From positions 2,999-66,998 of the forward strand of contig NZ_KZ454936.1 of the NCBI RefSeq assembly GCF_002797315.1: DNA of 64,000 bases. The letters run 5' to 3'. The DNA comes from Bacillus sp. FJAT-44742 (GTDB lineage: Bacteria > Bacillota > Bacilli > Bacillales > Marinococcaceae). Positions 47,799 to 56,379 of the stretch are shown one piece after another. The stretch's first letter is position 1, and each line of letters begins with the position of its first letter. Position numbers and translations under genes: made by a program. The notes below the pieces were generated by a model. The model searched no databases, was not told the origin of the DNA, and saw only the letters and a list, made by a program, of their open reading frames with translations.

Positions 47799-47915
47799 AG
47801 ACAGGTTAATGTTAAGTTGACACAAGATCAATGATTTGTCAAACACTATTTAGAAAATTCTGAAATAAAAAAGTGGATTAAGTTATTAAAATTGATAAAA
47901 TATTCAAAAAATAAT

Positions 47916-47944
47916 TTGACATATAAAATTAGTACCGATAAGAT
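47916..47944 (+). promoter_or_regulatory. Promoter of the GntR gene
   Basis: Consensus TTGACA, a 17-base spacer and TAAGAT. The perfect palindrome at 47959 sits just after the expected transcription start. Confidence 0.65.
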
Positions 47945-47958
47945 AAAAAACAACAATT

Positions 47959-47972
47959 GATTGTCGACAATC
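47959..47972. promoter_or_regulatory. Perfect 14-bp palindrome GATTGTCGACAATC
   Basis: It lies about 15 bases after the -10 box of the GntR promoter, in a position to block transcription. It probably is the GntR autoregulatory operator (inference). Confidence 0.65.
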
Positions 47973-48102
47973 GTTAGAAAACATTGCTTTTTTGGCAAAG
48001 TGACTGCTAGGTGTGGGCCAGAAGGTAGTTCTCTATAATCAACTAGAATGGATCAGGACAGGATAGTCCACAAAAATAAAATTACAGAAAAGAGAGAAAA
48101 TT

Positions 48103-48768
48103 ATGGTTAAAAAATCATTGCCATCAAATCCCATAAAACAAAAGCCATTAAGTCAAGTGGCAGCAGAGGAATTGAGACGCAGAATATGGAGCGGTGAAAT
48201 ATCTTTTGGGCAAAGGCTGTTGGAGGCTAACCTTGCTTCCGAACTTGATATCAGCAGAAGCTCCTTGCGAGAGGCCTTGCAAACCCTTGAGTATGAAGGC
48301 TTAGTCATCAATAAAGCCCGCAAAGGCACATTTGTAAGTAGTTTTACTGATGATGATCTTCGTGAAATTAATGAAATAAGATTACATCTGGAGGTTCCGG
48401 CAATTGTGAAGGCTGCAGAAAATATTATAGAAAAGGACATTCAGTATCTGGAACTTCTCATACGACACATGGAAGAGGAGAGTCAAAAAGATGACTGGCA
48501 ACTTATGTTTAATTTAGATATAAGTTTCCATTTATACCTTATAAATTGTTGCGATAACTCAAGAATTAAAAAAATGTATAACATTATTCAAATGCAGATT
48601 CGAACATTTCTCTCCCAGTTAGGTAAGTACTACAGTAAAAATGTAAATCAATTTATTGAAGAGCATAAGGAACTTTTAGAAGCGGTAAAATCAAGGGATA
48701 AAAAAAGAGTTGAAGCAGTAGCATCGGCGCACATTTTGGATGCAGGGGATTTTTCTTTCGAGCATTAG
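48103..48768 (+). CDS. GntR-family transcriptional regulator (FCD type)
   Basis: 221 aa. Winged helix with LASELDISRSSLREALQTLEYEGLV near residues 44-68. The helical FCD domain follows, with NLDISFHLYLINCC near 142-155 and HKELLEAVKSRD near 187-198. It stands divergent from the hydroxyacid dehydrogenase-aminotransferase pair and upstream of an M20 peptidase and TRAP genes. It is a likely regulator of both sides through the TGTCGACA sites. Confidence 0.88.
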   Translation: MVKKSLPSNPIKQKPLSQVAAEELRRRIWSGEISFGQRLLEANLASELDISRSSLREALQTLEYEGLVINKARKGTFVSSFTDDDLREINEIRLHLEVPAIVKAAENIIEKDIQYLELLIRHMEEESQKDDWQLMFNLDISFHLYLINCCDNSRIKKMYNIIQMQIRTFLSQLGKYYSKNVNQFIEEHKELLEAVKSRDKKRVEAVASAHILDAGDFSFEH

Positions 48769-48846
48769 CTTTAAAGAATGCATCTGTAAACAATAAAGTT
48801 TTCTTCCCGTTGAATTTGCAGAATATTTAAATAAGGAGGAATAGTC

Positions 48847-50115
48847 TTGAAATCAAAACAAAAGATACATAGTTATATCCATAAGGAAAGAGAAAATTAT
48901 ATTACATTTTTCAAAAAAATGATAAAAGAGCCCAGTGTTGCAGGAGCCGAAGAGGGAGTACAGTCTCTTGTTGCCGAGCGTTTAAAAGAAAATGGACTGG
49001 AAGTAGAGATGTGGGAACTGGATTATAAGGAACTATCGCAAAGTCCCTTTTTTAACTCTGAAAGAACAGATTTTAATGGAAGTCCTAATGTAGTAGGTGT
49101 GTGGAAAGGGATCGGTGGTGGCAGGTCGGTTATCTTAAATGGACACGTCGACGTGGTTCCTGAAGGGGAAATAGCCCAGTGGAATGATGACCCTTTTTCA
49201 GCAAAAGAAGAGAACGGAAGGATATATGGAAGGGGGACGACAGACATGAAGGGAGGGAACCTTTCTGCTCTAATAGCGTTGGAGTCCCTTCTGCATAATG
49301 GGTACAAGCTAAAAGGAGACGTAATCTTTGAAAGTGTAGTTGAGGAAGAGAGCGGAGGATCAGGCACCCTGGCAGCCATTCAAAAAGGGTATAAAGCAGA
49401 TGTTGCGCTTATTCCTGAACCAAGTGAGTTAAGAATTTTTCCAAAACAACAAGGGTCTATGTGGTTTGAGGTTTCAATCAAAGGGATCTCTGCTCACGGA
49501 GGAACAAGGTATGAGGGAGTAAGTGCAGTTGAGAAAGGCATAATTGTTTATCAACATATAGCGGAGCTTGAAAAGAAAAGAAATGACCGAATAACAGATC
49601 CTTTGTATGAAGACAATCCTATTCCAATTCCAATAAACATGGGAAAATTTCAAGGAGGTTACTTCCCTTCTTCAGTACCCGACCGTGCCACGATAGAAGG
49701 AAGAATGGGGATAGAACCAGGGGAAACCATAGAGGAGGCTAAAAAGGAGTTTGAGGAGTGGCTTGACGGGCTTTCCTCCAAAGATGACTGGTTCAAAGAC
49801 AACCCTGTGGACGTTAAGTGGTTTGGTTTAAGATTGCCGCCAGGAAATTGCGATCTTGATCACCCAATGATGGATATTTTACAGAAGAGCTATAAAGAGA
49901 CTAAAGGGAAAGAAGCTGTTGTAGCTGGTTCAACCTGGGGAACTGATGGCGGCCTTCTAACACAAGTGGGGAACATCCCCTCTATCATTTTTGGTCCAGG
50001 AACAACAAAGGTATGTCATTATCCAAACGAATACATTGAAATTGAACATATTTTTGAAGTGGCAGAGATCATGGCGCTTGCTATTCTCCAATGGTGTGGT
50101 CACACAGAGCAGTAA
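48847..50115 (+). CDS. M20-family peptidase/deacylase (ArgE/DapE type)
   Basis: 422 aa. Metal motifs LNGHVDVVPEG (about 98-108), YGRGTTDMKGGNLSAL (about 127-142), VVEEESGGSGTLAA near 164-177 and a C-terminal WGTDGGLLTQVGNIPSIIFGPG. The start is TTG 48847 with AAGGAGG twelve bases before. It resembles acetylornithine deacetylases and succinyl-diaminopimelate desuccinylases but, by context with a TRAP importer, more likely acts on an imported N-acyl amino acid. Confidence 0.88.
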   Translation: MKSKQKIHSYIHKERENYITFFKKMIKEPSVAGAEEGVQSLVAERLKENGLEVEMWELDYKELSQSPFFNSERTDFNGSPNVVGVWKGIGGGRSVILNGHVDVVPEGEIAQWNDDPFSAKEENGRIYGRGTTDMKGGNLSALIALESLLHNGYKLKGDVIFESVVEEESGGSGTLAAIQKGYKADVALIPEPSELRIFPKQQGSMWFEVSIKGISAHGGTRYEGVSAVEKGIIVYQHIAELEKKRNDRITDPLYEDNPIPIPINMGKFQGGYFPSSVPDRATIEGRMGIEPGETIEEAKKEFEEWLDGLSSKDDWFKDNPVDVKWFGLRLPPGNCDLDHPMMDILQKSYKETKGKEAVVAGSTWGTDGGLLTQVGNIPSIIFGPGTTKVCHYPNEYIEIEHIFEVAEIMALAILQWCGHTEQ

Positions 50116-50134
50116 AAGGAAAGGGTCAGAAAAA

Positions 50135-50583
50135 ATGCAAGCATTACATTTTATTAATGGCAAATAGACAGGCTCGCAGTTGAGAAGAAAAGAGGTCATA
50201 AACCCGGCAACCCAAGAGGCGGTAGGGAGTATTGCCTATTAGTTACAGGAGGTGAAAGAAAATCAGGAAGCGGATATTCCGCTCCAACCGTATTAAAGGA
50301 TGTTAATAAATGATGCTTGTCATGAATGAGTAAACCTTTGGACCTGTAGCTCCTGTTAAGGAATAAGACTTGCTAATAACTCTCCATATGGGCCTGGCAG
50401 CTTATGTTTTTACCGAAAGTTTTTAGACTCAACGAAAAGCTGGATTACGGTATCGTAGATTGGAATGATGGCACTCCATCTGTTCCTCAAGCACCGTTTG
50501 GAGGCATAAAAGAAAGTGGCATTGGAAGAGAGAGACCAGCAAGGAATAAAAAATATTTTAGAAACACAGTATGTTTTTCTTAG
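50135..50583 (+). pseudogene. Eroded aldehyde dehydrogenase (semialdehyde type)
   Basis: Two ends of an aldehyde dehydrogenase remain. From ATG 50135 the frame reads ALHFINGK-stop-TGSQ, then EVINPATQEAVGSI, like family N-termini; the stop replaces the usual Trp (TAG for TGG). After about 60 codons it breaks off. From about 50322 a C-terminal part is readable in pieces: TFGPVAPVKE, then [18 protein letters not shown] and [11 protein letters not shown]. The catalytic middle, some 300 residues, is gone, and several stops and frame changes are present. Intact relatives are about 480 aa. It lies between the M20 gene and the TRAP genes, so it was probably part of that pathway. Confidence 0.82.
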
Positions 50584-50658
50584 GGTTGTAATAAGAGAGT
50601 TCCCTTAAAAGGTTTATACGCGGAAGAGAATAAATAAAAATAAGGAAGTGATGAGCCG

Positions 50659-51702
50659 ATGAAAAAGTGGATAGCGTGTATAGGGGCAGGAACTTTACTA
50701 ACGGTTGCAGGTTGTGGGAACGGCGGGGAGGAAGTGGACCAGGAAGCGGCAGAGGGTTCTACAGGTGGAAATGGCGGGAGTGATGAAGAATTCACTATTG
50801 GCGTTACTCATACGGTTCCTGAAACAGGATCTACCCATCTAGGCATGGAGCGTTTTAAGGAACTTGTTGAAGAGAATACAAACGGGCAAGTTACAGTGGA
50901 AGTTTATCCGAACGGCCAGCTTTATGCGTCAGAAAGAGAAGCAATTGAGGCAGTCCAGTCAAGAAACATTGAAATGACTGTTACAGCTTCTGCTCCTGTG
51001 GCTGGATTTGACAGTAAATTCTTAGTTCTGGATTTACCATTCTTATTTCCGGATCATGAGACCGCCTATGAAGCTCTAGATGGAGATTTTGGACAAGAAC
51101 TGCTTGACCGTCTTCCAGACGTTGGATTAAGAGGGTTGGCTTATGGGGAAACAGGTATGCGTCAAATTACCAATAACAGCCATCCCATTGAATCGCCAGA
51201 TGATTTAAATGGATTAAGTATACGAACAATGGAAAACCAGGTGCACATTGAAACGTTTAATGCCTATGGAGCCGATGCCTCACCGTTTGCTTTTGGCGAA
51301 CTTTATAGCGCTTTGCAGCAAAATATTTATGATTCTATGGAAAACCCTATTAATTTGATTGATCAAATGAATTTTTATGAAGTACAAGAATACCTTTCAA
51401 TCACCAATCATGCATACACGGCAACGGTAGCATTTATTAATGATGACTTTTTTATGGACATGCCCGAGGAGTATCAAGGAATTGTACAAGATTCCGCTAG
51501 AAAAGCTCTTGATTATCAAAGAGGACTTGCAAGAGAGCAGGATGAAGAGGGCCTAGAAGTCATTCAGGATCATATGGAAATCAATGAACTCACAGAAGAA
51601 CAAATCAACTCCTTTATTGAAGCTTCAGAGCCTGTATATGAAATGTTCCAGGATGATATTGGTGAAGACCTCCTAGAGCAGGCACGTTCCTTCAGCCAGT
51701 AA
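50659..51702 (+). CDS. dctP: TRAP transporter substrate-binding protein (DctP family)
   Basis: 347 aa lipoprotein. The signal peptide has the lipobox TVAGC (Cys at residue 20), followed by an acidic Gly/Glu/Asp-rich linker. The mature part has the DctP motifs GMERFKELVEENTNGQVTVE, YPNGQLYASEREAIEAVQ and GEXGMRQITNNS-type region (YGETGMRQITNN). It binds a carboxylate, usually through a conserved Arg, and passes it to DctQM. GGAAGTGATGAG precedes the ATG. Confidence 0.92.
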   Translation: MKKWIACIGAGTLLTVAGCGNGGEEVDQEAAEGSTGGNGGSDEEFTIGVTHTVPETGSTHLGMERFKELVEENTNGQVTVEVYPNGQLYASEREAIEAVQSRNIEMTVTASAPVAGFDSKFLVLDLPFLFPDHETAYEALDGDFGQELLDRLPDVGLRGLAYGETGMRQITNNSHPIESPDDLNGLSIRTMENQVHIETFNAYGADASPFAFGELYSALQQNIYDSMENPINLIDQMNFYEVQEYLSITNHAYTATVAFINDDFFMDMPEEYQGIVQDSARKALDYQRGLAREQDEEGLEVIQDHMEINELTEEQINSFIEASEPVYEMFQDDIGEDLLEQARSFSQ

Positions 51703-52178
51703 TATTGTTCCCTATCCTTTGCCATGTCATTGCTTTGTTTTATTTGTTTTTAAAAACCTTCTTATTAATTTTTTCATCAAAGAATTGTGGTGTTTGCTGT
51801 CAGCTTCTCCTTGCTCCCTTCTGAATCCATTGTATGGACGCTGAGCCCATTAGTGGTACTGCAGAACTGGATACCTGTTTACATCCAAAGTTTTGAAGCT
51901 ACCAAGCATCCACAAGGAGGTTTGTTGTAACTGTGCCCTAGCCAGAGATGGAGTGGTGCAAAAGCTTTTTATAACTATTGGGCGGGGAGAAAATAGGAGC
52001 AGGTTTCCATCAGGCAGAGTCAGTAGCACCGACTGATTCTTCAATAGAATGGAAGAGAAAACTGGACTTGGCTGGATGATAGTTGTTAAAAATCACTATA
52101 TATTCTTTTGCAGAGCCTTTTAAGAAGTAAAAAAGATTGCCTGTTAGATGGAGGGGAGCTAGGAAAGGGGGAAAGGTA
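51703..52178. other. Gap between dctP and dctQ
   Basis: About 475 bases, unusually long between TRAP genes. It has no terminator I would trust and no intact gene. Both strands hold short open pieces, such as LFITIGRGENRSRFPSGR, that could be gene remains, but I could not name them. Confidence 0.5.
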
Positions 52179-52670
52179 ATGTGGAGGATATTAGATGAAA
52201 GATTTGAAGAGATAATCCTTGTAACAACAATGGTAATCATGGTTTTCACAATATTTGCTCAAGTATCTTCCCGATTTGTTTTAGGCAGTTCGTTTAGCTG
52301 GGGAGCAGAGCTGGCCCGGTACATGCACATATGGCAGGTATGGATGGGAGCAAGTTTAGGCATTCGGCGCCAAGAACATGTGCGAATAGACGTGTTTGTT
52401 AATAAGTTTCCTCCGATGGCGCGGGTGGTTATGGATATAACTGCATTGCTTGTTTGGTTTGGTTTTGCAATGTTCCTTGCTATACAGGGGACAATCTATA
52501 TAAATGGTATATTTGAGAGCGGTCAACGAAGCCCCTCATTAGAAGTTCCTATGTGGGTTCCTTATTTAGCAATTCCACTTGCAGGTCTGCTTATGGGAGT
52601 ACGCCTTGTGCAGCAAATTATAAAAAGAGTAAGAGCTCCTTATGAAGTGCAGGGAAAGGGGGAGATGTAG
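52179..52670 (+). CDS. dctQ: TRAP transporter small membrane subunit (DctQ)
   Basis: 163 aa with four membrane segments. Conserved DctQ features: VTTMVIMVFTIFAQVSSRF near residues 14-32, SFSWGAELARYMHIWQVWMG near 37-56 and GIRRQEHVRIDVF near 59-71. ATG 52179 is placed by GGGGGAAAGG; the frame upstream lacks signs of coding. It is one base from dctM. Confidence 0.92.
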   Translation: MWRILDERFEEIILVTTMVIMVFTIFAQVSSRFVLGSSFSWGAELARYMHIWQVWMGASLGIRRQEHVRIDVFVNKFPPMARVVMDITALLVWFGFAMFLAIQGTIYINGIFESGQRSPSLEVPMWVPYLAIPLAGLLMGVRLVQQIIKRVRAPYEVQGKGEM

Positions 52671-52671
52671 T

Positions 52672-53952
52672 GTGACCATAGCAATTTTATTTGGGTCATT
52701 TTTCTTCCTGGTTTTAATCGGGCTTCCTATTGCTCTTTCATTAGGAGCTGCTTCTCTCTTAACTATTGTGTTAACAACAAATATGCCCACGAATACAATC
52801 ATCCAAAATGCTTTTACTTCTTTGGACTCCTTTCCGTTAATGGCTATACCGTTTTTTATTTTAGCTGGGGCACTCATGAGCAGCGGAGGAATCTCCAGAA
52901 GACTGCTTGACCTGGCCAGTGTTCTAGTTGGCTACTTAGTTGGTGGCCTTGCCATGGTTACTGTAGTAGCGAGCATGTTTTTCTCTGCGATTTCAGGTTC
53001 AGGCCCTGCTACTGTAGCAGCAATAGGTTCTTTTATGATTCCCTCAATGAAACAAAGGAATTATGGTGAAGGGTTTGCAGCGGCAATTACTGCAGCTTCT
53101 GGTTCAATAGGCGTCCTGATCCCCCCTTCTATTCCTTTTGTAATGTATGGGGTGGTAGGGAGTGTCTCAATTGGCTCTATGTTTTTGGCAGGTATCCTTC
53201 CAGGTATTATTTTAGGTTTTTGTTTACTAATAGTAGCATATGCCATCTCGAAGAAAAATAAGTATGTAGGTACAGGTAAACCGCCAACATTTATGGATGT
53301 ACTAAAAGCGTTAAACGAAGCAAAATATGCTCTTCTCATTCCGGTTATTATCCTGGGCGGCATTTATGCTGGAATATTCTCCGCTACTGAATCCGCAGCA
53401 GTGGCGGCTGTATATGCTTTATTTATTGGAGTGTTTGTATATAAAGAGTTGAATATTAAAAGCTTATACCAAAGCATAGCGCAAGCAGCTATTACTAATT
53501 CTACAACCGTTATAATCATTGGCTTCTCTATATCTTTTGCTTATTTAATGACAATGGAAAGAATCCCGAACACAATTGCTGACTTTATTGTAGGGATTTC
53601 AGAGAGCCCTATTATTATTATGTTAGTGATTAACGTTTTTCTTCTTATAGTAGGAATGTTTATAGATACCATTTCAGCATTGGTTATATTGACGCCTATC
53701 CTTTTACCTGTTGTTACTAATATCGGGATTGATCCTGTCCATTTTGGAGTGATTTTAGTGACAAACCTTGCAATTGGATTTATTACACCGCCTCTTGGCG
53801 TAAATCTTTTCGTAGCGTCAGGAGTAGGAAAGGTACCTTTTGAAAGTATCTCTAAAGCAATTATTCCTATTTTTCTAGTAATGATTATTGCATTGTTAGT
53901 TATCACTTATGTCCCAGAACTATCAACCTTTATACCAAGTTTAGCCGATTAA
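52672..53952 (+). CDS. dctM: TRAP transporter large membrane subunit (DctM)
   Basis: 426 aa with about twelve membrane segments. Typical DctM stretches: FPLMAIPFFILAGALMSSGG near residues 54-73, VASMFFSAISGSGPATVAAIG near 100-120 in sections, GSIGVLIPPSIPFVMYGVV near 142-160 and GFITPPLGVNLFVASG near 369-384. Start GTG 52672 with AAAGGGGGAG upstream. Uses the sodium gradient to import the DctP ligand. Confidence 0.94.
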   Translation: MTIAILFGSFFFLVLIGLPIALSLGAASLLTIVLTTNMPTNTIIQNAFTSLDSFPLMAIPFFILAGALMSSGGISRRLLDLASVLVGYLVGGLAMVTVVASMFFSAISGSGPATVAAIGSFMIPSMKQRNYGEGFAAAITAASGSIGVLIPPSIPFVMYGVVGSVSIGSMFLAGILPGIILGFCLLIVAYAISKKNKYVGTGKPPTFMDVLKALNEAKYALLIPVIILGGIYAGIFSATESAAVAAVYALFIGVFVYKELNIKSLYQSIAQAAITNSTTVIIIGFSISFAYLMTMERIPNTIADFIVGISESPIIIMLVINVFLLIVGMFIDTISALVILTPILLPVVTNIGIDPVHFGVILVTNLAIGFITPPLGVNLFVASGVGKVPFESISKAIIPIFLVMIIALLVITYVPELSTFIPSLAD

Positions 53953-54180
53953 TGATATGGTTGATAGCAAAAGAAATGAAACATGCAGACACCTTTTCTT
54001 ATTTCGGAGATTTAGTACTTTAAGTATATAAGTGAATATAGCTCCTCTTTCACGATATAGTGTCAAAACGTTTTGTTGCTAAAAAAATATAGTGATTGAA
54101 ATGGGAAAGTAAAAAAGGACTTAGCTTGTGGCAATAGAGTTTAATATTCTTTACCTAAAAATAAATCATCATTAACCAGA

Positions 54181-54223
54181 AAGAGAGTGTCCCCAAAACT
54201 AAGACTTTTGGGGACACTCTCTT
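54181..54223. terminator. Perfect 18-bp inverted repeat, terminator-like
   Basis: AAGAGAGTGTCCCCAAAA and TTTTGGGGACACTCTCTT flank a 7-base loop. It ends the patatin gene on the minus strand. Neither side has a long T run, so it may act as a transcript-stabilising or bidirectional barrier hairpin. Confidence 0.7.
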
Positions 54224-54227
54224 AGTG

Positions 54228-55085
54228 TTATGAAGGCAGGCAGGAATTAAATTGAGGCAGACGGGAAAACAAGGCTTTAGCGTCCGAGTACCCGGCTTCG
54301 TATAAAGCAGTGAGCTTCTCCTGGCTTTTCTCTGTACGGCTGATTGACACCTCTCTAGAAGGTCTTAGCACAAAGATCGTACCTGTTTCTTCAAGTTCGT
54401 CAATGTAATCGAGGGTGCGGTTATAGAGCTGATGCCTGGTTTCTATCGTTTCAATTAGATTAGGATACTTGCGCAGCAGTTTGTTTGTCACTCGCTGCAT
54501 TCGTGATCCTTTCTTTCTGTACCCTTTTTCACGAGTAAGGATTACAATGTTTCTTTTGTATCCTGCTTCTTCTGCTTTTTTTATTGGTATGGGGTCTGCA
54601 ACTCCGCCATCAACAAGCTCTCTTCCCTCATAATTTACAACAGGTGAGAGAAGGGGAATGCTGCTGGAAGCACGCACAGCATTGAGCAGATCGTGACATT
54701 GGCTGCTTTTAATGTAATAAGGCTTGCCGGTTCTGCAGTCTGTCGTTCCTATAACCAGCTCCTGATCGCTTTCTGCAATTTCCTTAAAATCCAGCGGAAC
54801 AATTTTGGTAGGGATTTCATCAAAGAGAAAGTTCATGCCAAACAAACTTCTTTCACTAAGGAGGTTCCGAAAGCCCAGAAACCTTGGATCTTTTACAAGC
54901 CCAATGTTAACTTGCTTGTTTCTTCCATGCTGGCGGGATAAATAGGAGCAGGCCATAGATGCTCCTGCTGAGACACCTACAATGTAAGGAAAATGAATAT
55001 TATGGGTTAAAAAATATTCCAGGGCACCGGCTGTATATAGGCCCCGCATGCCTCCTCCTTCTAAAACAAGACCTGTATCTTTCAT
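54228..55085 (-). CDS. Patatin-like phospholipase, paralogue 1
   Basis: 285 aa. Patatin signatures are all present: oxyanion hole GLVLEGGGMRGLYTAG (about 4-19), nucleophile elbow GVSAGASMACSY (Ser about 43), and DGG in LVDGGVADPIP (Asp about 163). The family includes lipases and acyl hydrolases with a Ser-Asp dyad (YjjU type). ATG 55085 follows GGGAGGAGAAAG; the earlier frame lacks support. It is a tandem copy of the next gene, with the same order and length. Confidence 0.9.
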   Translation of the reverse strand: MKDTGLVLEGGGMRGLYTAGALEYFLTHNIHFPYIVGVSAGASMACSYLSRQHGRNKQVNIGLVKDPRFLGFRNLLSERSLFGMNFLFDEIPTKIVPLDFKEIAESDQELVIGTTDCRTGKPYYIKSSQCHDLLNAVRASSSIPLLSPVVNYEGRELVDGGVADPIPIKKAEEAGYKRNIVILTREKGYRKKGSRMQRVTNKLLRKYPNLIETIETRHQLYNRTLDYIDELEETGTIFVLRPSREVSISRTEKSQEKLTALYEAGYSDAKALFSRLPQFNSCLPS

Positions 55086-55206
55086 ACGCTTTCTCCTCCC
55101 GGTTACTTCGATTCCTGTAATGAATTGTATCAAAAGCATGGAAAGAGTGTAAGGAAAAGGTGGTCAAAGCAGTCCAAAGGAAGGTAATTAAAATGTATTT
55201 CTGTTC

Positions 55207-55239
55207 ACAATAAAAGCCGGGCACTATATGCTGCCCGGC
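55207..55239 (-). terminator. Terminator between the two patatin genes
   Basis: On the minus strand GCCGGGCA / TGCCCGGC is followed by TTTTATTG. It ends the upstream paralogue so that the two genes need not share a transcript. Confidence 0.82.
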
Positions 55240-55258
55240 CTAAACGGTTTCTCTGTGT

Positions 55259-56128
55259 TTATTTTGCAATAGCCACTGCTTTACGCTCAAGCCATGGCAT
55301 GATGTCTTCATAGGAGCTTTTGGCATCCTTATAACCCGCTTCATATAAGGAGGTCAATTTTGTTTCATCTTTTTCTATAAAAGTGATACAGGCTTCCCTG
55401 GACGGGCGAAGGACTTTGATTCTTCCTTTTTCTTCTAGCTTCTCAACCTCTTCCATTGCCTGATTATAGCGAAGGTGACGGGAGAAGATTGACTGAATCA
55501 ATTTTTCGTGCTGAGGATATAGCTTTTCCGCCAGCTTTTTTAATTTGTAAGGCTTTTTGCGATAGCCTTTGGGTTGAGTAAGAACAACAAGGTTCTGCTC
55601 AAACCCGTCGTTAAATGCTTTACGGAGAGGAATGGGATCAGCGATTCCGCCATCAAGAAGCTCTTTTCCCTTAAATTGTACCATAGGAGCGATAAAAGGA
55701 AGGCTGCTTGAAGCACGAACAGCATCCAATAGCTCTATGTCATCAGAGTGATCAATGTAATATGGTTCGCCTGTTTGGCAGTCAGTCGTTACAATAACAA
55801 ACCGTTCCGGGCAAGTTGAAATGCTGGTTACATCTAAGGGCTCAATGTTGGTAGGTACTTCTTTATAGATAAAATTCATGCCAAAGAGGCTTCCTTCTTT
55901 AAAAAGGTTTCGGAAGCTTAAAAAACGAGGGTCTCTAACATGGTCAATTCCCACTTTTCTATTTCTGCCTTTTTGTCCTGAAAGGTAGGAGCAAGCGTTA
56001 GAAGCGCCGGCGGAAACTCCTATGACATAGGGGAATCGTATATTTGAATCCAGGAAGAATTCCAGGACACCTGCTGTATAGGCGCTTCGCATGCCGCCCC
56101 CTTCTAGAACAAGACCCGTGCTGTCCAT
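55259..56128 (-). CDS. Patatin-like phospholipase, paralogue 2
   Basis: 289 aa, clearly similar along its whole length to the gene at 54228. It has GLVLEGGGMRSAYTAGVLEF, GVSAGASNACSYLSG, TDCQTGEPYYI and LLDGGIADPIPLRKA. Ser-Asp dyad intact. Both copies keep the SREA(or V)-I--EK segment before the end. The two may differ in lipid preference; no experiment can be inferred from sequence. Confidence 0.9.
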   Translation of the reverse strand: MDSTGLVLEGGGMRSAYTAGVLEFFLDSNIRFPYVIGVSAGASNACSYLSGQKGRNRKVGIDHVRDPRFLSFRNLFKEGSLFGMNFIYKEVPTNIEPLDVTSISTCPERFVIVTTDCQTGEPYYIDHSDDIELLDAVRASSSLPFIAPMVQFKGKELLDGGIADPIPLRKAFNDGFEQNLVVLTQPKGYRKKPYKLKKLAEKLYPQHEKLIQSIFSRHLRYNQAMEEVEKLEEKGRIKVLRPSREACITFIEKDETKLTSLYEAGYKDAKSSYEDIMPWLERKAVAIAK

Positions 56129-56379
56129 ATACCAGAACTCCTTTTAGATTGGTTAGTGAAGTTTCTCGGGATTATGCATAAGGGGAATCATTGTCGCTTA
56201 AACCGAGAGAGTGATCTCTTTTATATAGGAAAAAACCTGCTTATATTTTACTTCCCGTTCTCTCTTTCAGCAAACGTGGAATTTCTTAGTTGCTTATTAA
56301 AAGATTCTTACGAGTTTATCCTTTAGCACGCATGGGAAAGAATGAAGCAACAGAGGTGAAAAGCAGAGGATGTGAGGTC

